Shown here one piece after another: positions 61,301-64,000 of a stretch of DNA of 64,000 bases. Within the stretch, counting starts at the first letter, position 1, and the number at the start of each line of letters is the position of its first letter. The stretch comes from Klebsormidium nitens (Eukaryota > Streptophyta > Klebsormidiophyceae > Klebsormidiales > Klebsormidiaceae), in NCBI GenBank assembly GCA_000708835.1, contig DF236993.1, positions 1 to 64,000 on the forward strand, in the 5' to 3' direction. Position numbers and translations under genes: made by a program. The notes below the pieces were generated by a model, which saw only the letters and a program-made list of their open reading frames with translations, did not search any database and had not been told where the DNA came from.

Positions 61301-62510
61301 GCGCATCCAGGAACTCATCCCTGGGCTTGTATCCAGAGAAGTTGAAGATGATGACTCTGCTAAGCAGGAAGACTGGGTAGTAGAGAATCAGGTCGTGTCT
61401 GCAAAGAAGAAAAGCAGAAGTTTCTGCCGCATGGACCGATTAGTTGGAGAGGGCCCCTGCGGATGCATTTTATTGCCCTTGTGTGCCTTAATACGTCACA
61501 AGTGCCTGTGTCAGAGACGAGCGGTGAGTATGTATCCGTTCTATTTACGCCTGTCGGCATCCCCGCGGCTTGTGTTTTGACGACTTCCTCTTCAAAACCG
61601 TATTTTGACAGATGCGCCAGTCGCTCTCAGACTGCTTCTGATGAACAAAACCAATGTAAGTAAGGCATGACGTGTTTGACATGCACTACTCTAAACCGCT
61701 TGTTTGAAAACTTGCTAAGGATCCGACTTGCGCTACTTCCGCTTCCTTTTGCATCACCTTACAAGATCGAAGACAAAGGACTCCAATGCTTTGTTAGACG
61801 CGACTGTCCGGGGCACAAACCAGCCCACAGTCTCTACAGCTTTCCTCTTCTGCTTACCGTTGATCTTGATCCCCCGAGCCTTCGAGATCGATGATCTGTA
61901 CTGAGGGCGCCCGCCCGTTTCCGCCAGGGGGAAGGTTGAACCCCCTGCAGAAGTCCTGGTAAGTCCTCCTTTCGCGTGATATATCCGCTCCCTCAGTGCA
62001 AGGCGTGGCGGTGTTATCAACCTGCAAAAAAACGGCCCTTGATGAGCCGTCCATGCCGTGAGGAAGAGTACTTAGCTCGTACCAACTTCTTGTAGCTTCC
62101 TCTAGAAAACGGATCAGAAGTTCAAAACTTGCCTCTCACGCTCATCATCGAAAAATAACCCCAATTACATGCCCACCTTGAATCCCACGTTAACGTCCTG
62201 GCTCCCCTTCTATCAGACCCTACTCTGCCAAAAGCTGGTCGAGAAATGGAGTTTGAAACATTGAATCAAGCTCCTCGATTGGAGCCAACAACTTTCAGTG
62301 AAGTATCGATAAGAATCGGGATGAAGTTGAGCCGATGGGATCAAATTGACGCACTTGAAATGCGTCCTGGCGGTTCCTTCCGAGCAGCGCATTGGCCAGG
62401 GTGCTCTTGCCGCTCGCGCAGGACCCACGATACAAACCAGGTTGGTGTTGTCGCCTTCTTGCAGAGCCTTGGCACCTTCATCCCCGACCTCCAGTCGGCC
62501 AGAAGTCCTT
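58303..62510 (-). CDS. GBP-like large GTPase, 5' end incomplete, apparent frameshift in P-loop
   Basis: Dynamin-superfamily GTPase of the guanylate-binding-protein (GB1/RHD3) type. Exons: about 62510-62355, 62021-61858, 61398-61280, 60912-60821, 60462-59470 and 58590-58303; downstream phases agree. Exon 1 shows NLVCIVG then SCASGKSTLANALLG, a G1 P-loop, but the two halves are in different frames, offset by one missing base beside a GGG run near 62444. Then follow ATPCTEGADI (switch I), VQIIDLEGSGD (G3, DxEG), VIIFNFSGY, and HLHIVCRDF, the RD-type G4 typical of GBPs. The 331-codon exon 5 starts with an AAERNRRRALL segment as in GBPs, continues as a long all-helical region and ends in a coiled coil; the last exon has an acidic C-terminus EEDDCEYDSD. 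No prenylation motif is seen. The true N-terminus was not located. Confidence 0.8.
59118..59237. repeat. Three tandem 40-bp repeats
   Basis: Units at 59118-59157, 59158-59197 and 59198-59237 are identical except for two single-base changes. They lie in the last intron of the GBP-like gene. The near identity indicates a recent duplication. Each unit contains a GAATTC. Confidence 0.97.
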
Positions 62511-64000
62511 GACTAACGGATCAAGGGAATGGAGGCCTGCCAAAAAGGCCAAGTTTACGGTTCGTCTTTGTTTCCAGTCGGCTTTTCGCATTCGTTTCCT
62601 ACTTTATCAAGGAGTGATTGCGTTGACTATTGTAAGATGAGTGTCGAAAGGACAGAAACGTCCTCGACGTCTATGCTTTTCTGTGAAGGAGCCAAAATCT
62701 AGAGGCGCGCCAGTTTCAGCACATCTTTTGCGCAAAAATGGATGTCAACCAGAAACTTGACTTGACAGCTCTCTTAATCAGACCGGATTGAGCCAACCCA
62801 CCATCTTCAGCGGTCTCCTTTTGGACGTCAGATCCGCTGTGCTTGCCCTTGACTCCCGCTTGTCGCCTTCGGTTGTTCAAGCTTATATGCTTCCAACGTC
62901 TGGGCTGCTTAGAAAGAGGGAGCAGATGCAGTTGCCGAGCTCAAGCGCACTTGCTCGTTCCGTTTCCCTAGCCCCTGAAAGTCCCTGAAAGTGACCGCAA
63001 CGCTTACAGTATTATCAGGATTGACCAGGTGAGCGACAAGCAGGGGCCACCATGTGTTCAGGAGAGGCGCGCCGGCAGCCCCGGTCTAGTAGATTTTCCA
63101 CACCCTAGTGGCAAGCTGCGGGCAAAACTTCGGAGTCTTAACCACTTCTGCTCGCTTGCCCTTTCTAGCATGTGACCAATACAAAGGGAACCATCAATGT
63201 GATTCACACCATCTCACAATCTTGTTCAAGTACCCCCCAATCGGACCCTTCACTCTTTGTTTACTTAGGCTGGAGGTAGATGGTAAAGGTTCCCGCTCTA
63301 GTATGCAGAGGGGACGTTGAGAGGTGAGACTCAGACCACAGCAGAACTCACGATCATGATGACAATCAGCCTCAGCACTGGCCAGACGGTCAACCCAAGT
63401 TTGCACTGATGCACACTTTTATTGACTTCGACTCTCCCCTCAGGCATCAGCAGTACTCCCAGAAAGAAGCATTTCAGTACATATGCTCTACACAAGCGTC
63501 AACTTACTCGGCCTCGATCGTTTGACGGCCACCTGACGTCATGGCGAGCCAGCGGGTGTTGCTGGATATGCGGAAGCAAGTTGACCACATGATCGACTGC
63601 TGTCGGATCGGTCAGTAGGAAAGAATCAGTCCTAACCCTTTGGGCTAATGTGTCAACTGCAACGCTCACGCTTCTGGGTCGCCTTGCAGACTTGGCGTCG
63701 CACTGACCAGCGCCCGGTATATTGCCGATTGAGTATTGAATCCAACTCAATCATATAAGCAGTGTCCGGAATCGCCCGTCTACACCGAAACGCCGCGCGC
63801 GCGGTTTTGTTCTGACCAATCCGGTCAATGCCTTCCGTAGCTTTGATGCACGTGGCGACCGCTCATTCGGCCCGGAATCTTCGCTCGAACAGCCGTGCTG
63901 TACGTCGGTCAATCTAATCTTTTTCGGGCCTCCAAGATGACCAAGCGACTGTACGATTTTGAAGAACCCGAGGTCAAAGCTGCCTTCCCTGCATAATGAT
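62511..64000. other. 5' region of the GBP-like gene and window end
   Basis: Probably contains the missing first exon or 5' UTR of the GBP-like gene. A minus-strand frame at 63750-63499 ends next to a CCGAGTAAGT donor-like site and is a candidate, without family support. At the extreme right a plus-strand ATG (63938) opens a short frame, MTKRLYDFEEPEV, with a GAG|GTCAAA donor-like site; it may start another gene, but the window ends. Confidence 0.4.

Overview
This is a nuclear window from a photosynthetic eukaryote, most likely a streptophyte alga (Klebsormidium-like; genus not provable here). Genes are split by short GT-AG introns, and exons are richer in GC than introns. The gene set is plant-type: plastid ferredoxin-thioredoxin reductase catalytic subunit, a PAM2 plus two-RRM protein of the CID8-13 type, plant-type UPF1 with an SQ/TQ-rich tail, and an MBD4-like glycosylase without an MBD domain. 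No prokaryotic operon features, CRISPR arrays, rRNA or convincing tRNA genes were seen. A run of N (about 27344-27670) marks an assembly gap.

Layout: MED10 (-, 3170-5169); divergent unknown reading frame with an in-frame TGA (+, 5335-5940); UPF1 in 17 exons (-, 8403-23209); head-to-head with it FTRC in 6 exons (+, 23841-26680); a repeat and mobile-element-like zone (26.7-31.2 kb); MBD4-like DNA glycosylase in 3 exons (-, 31197-35288); a plastid-targeted USP-like protein in 6 exons (+, 36740-39937); a PABC-interacting two-RRM protein in 10 exons (+, 42090-47257); a P-loop GTPase with coiled coils and a Cys-rich module in 6 exons (-, 48976-53041); an HNH-nuclease-like gene in 2 exons (+, 55239-56697); and a guanylate-binding-protein-like large GTPase (-, 58303 to about 62510). 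For MED10, UPF1, FTRC, MBD4L, the USP-like gene, the RRM gene, the 48976 GTPase and the HNH gene, exon lengths were summed by hand and intron phases match at every junction.

The most unusual signal is a set of decayed tandem copies of exon edges. Upstream of UPF1 exons 7 and 11 and MBD4L exons 2 and 3, the intron 3' end plus the first 45-100 nt of the exon has been copied back into the intron, with neighbouring heads usually 137-171 bp apart. The array before MBD4L exon 3 has eight extra heads. All 13 extra heads keep the AG splice acceptor although their coding bodies diverge, broadly more with distance from the true exon. A second array copies the tail of MBD4L exon 3 outward into the 3' flank (about 29.7-31.2 kb). 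I know of no name for this pattern.

Functionally the window mixes RNA surveillance (UPF1), transcription (MED10), poly(A)-binding-protein partnership (RRM gene), DNA repair (MBD4L) and plastid redox control (FTRC). At the right end two GTPase genes resembling animal interferon-type GTPase families flank an HNH nuclease-like gene.
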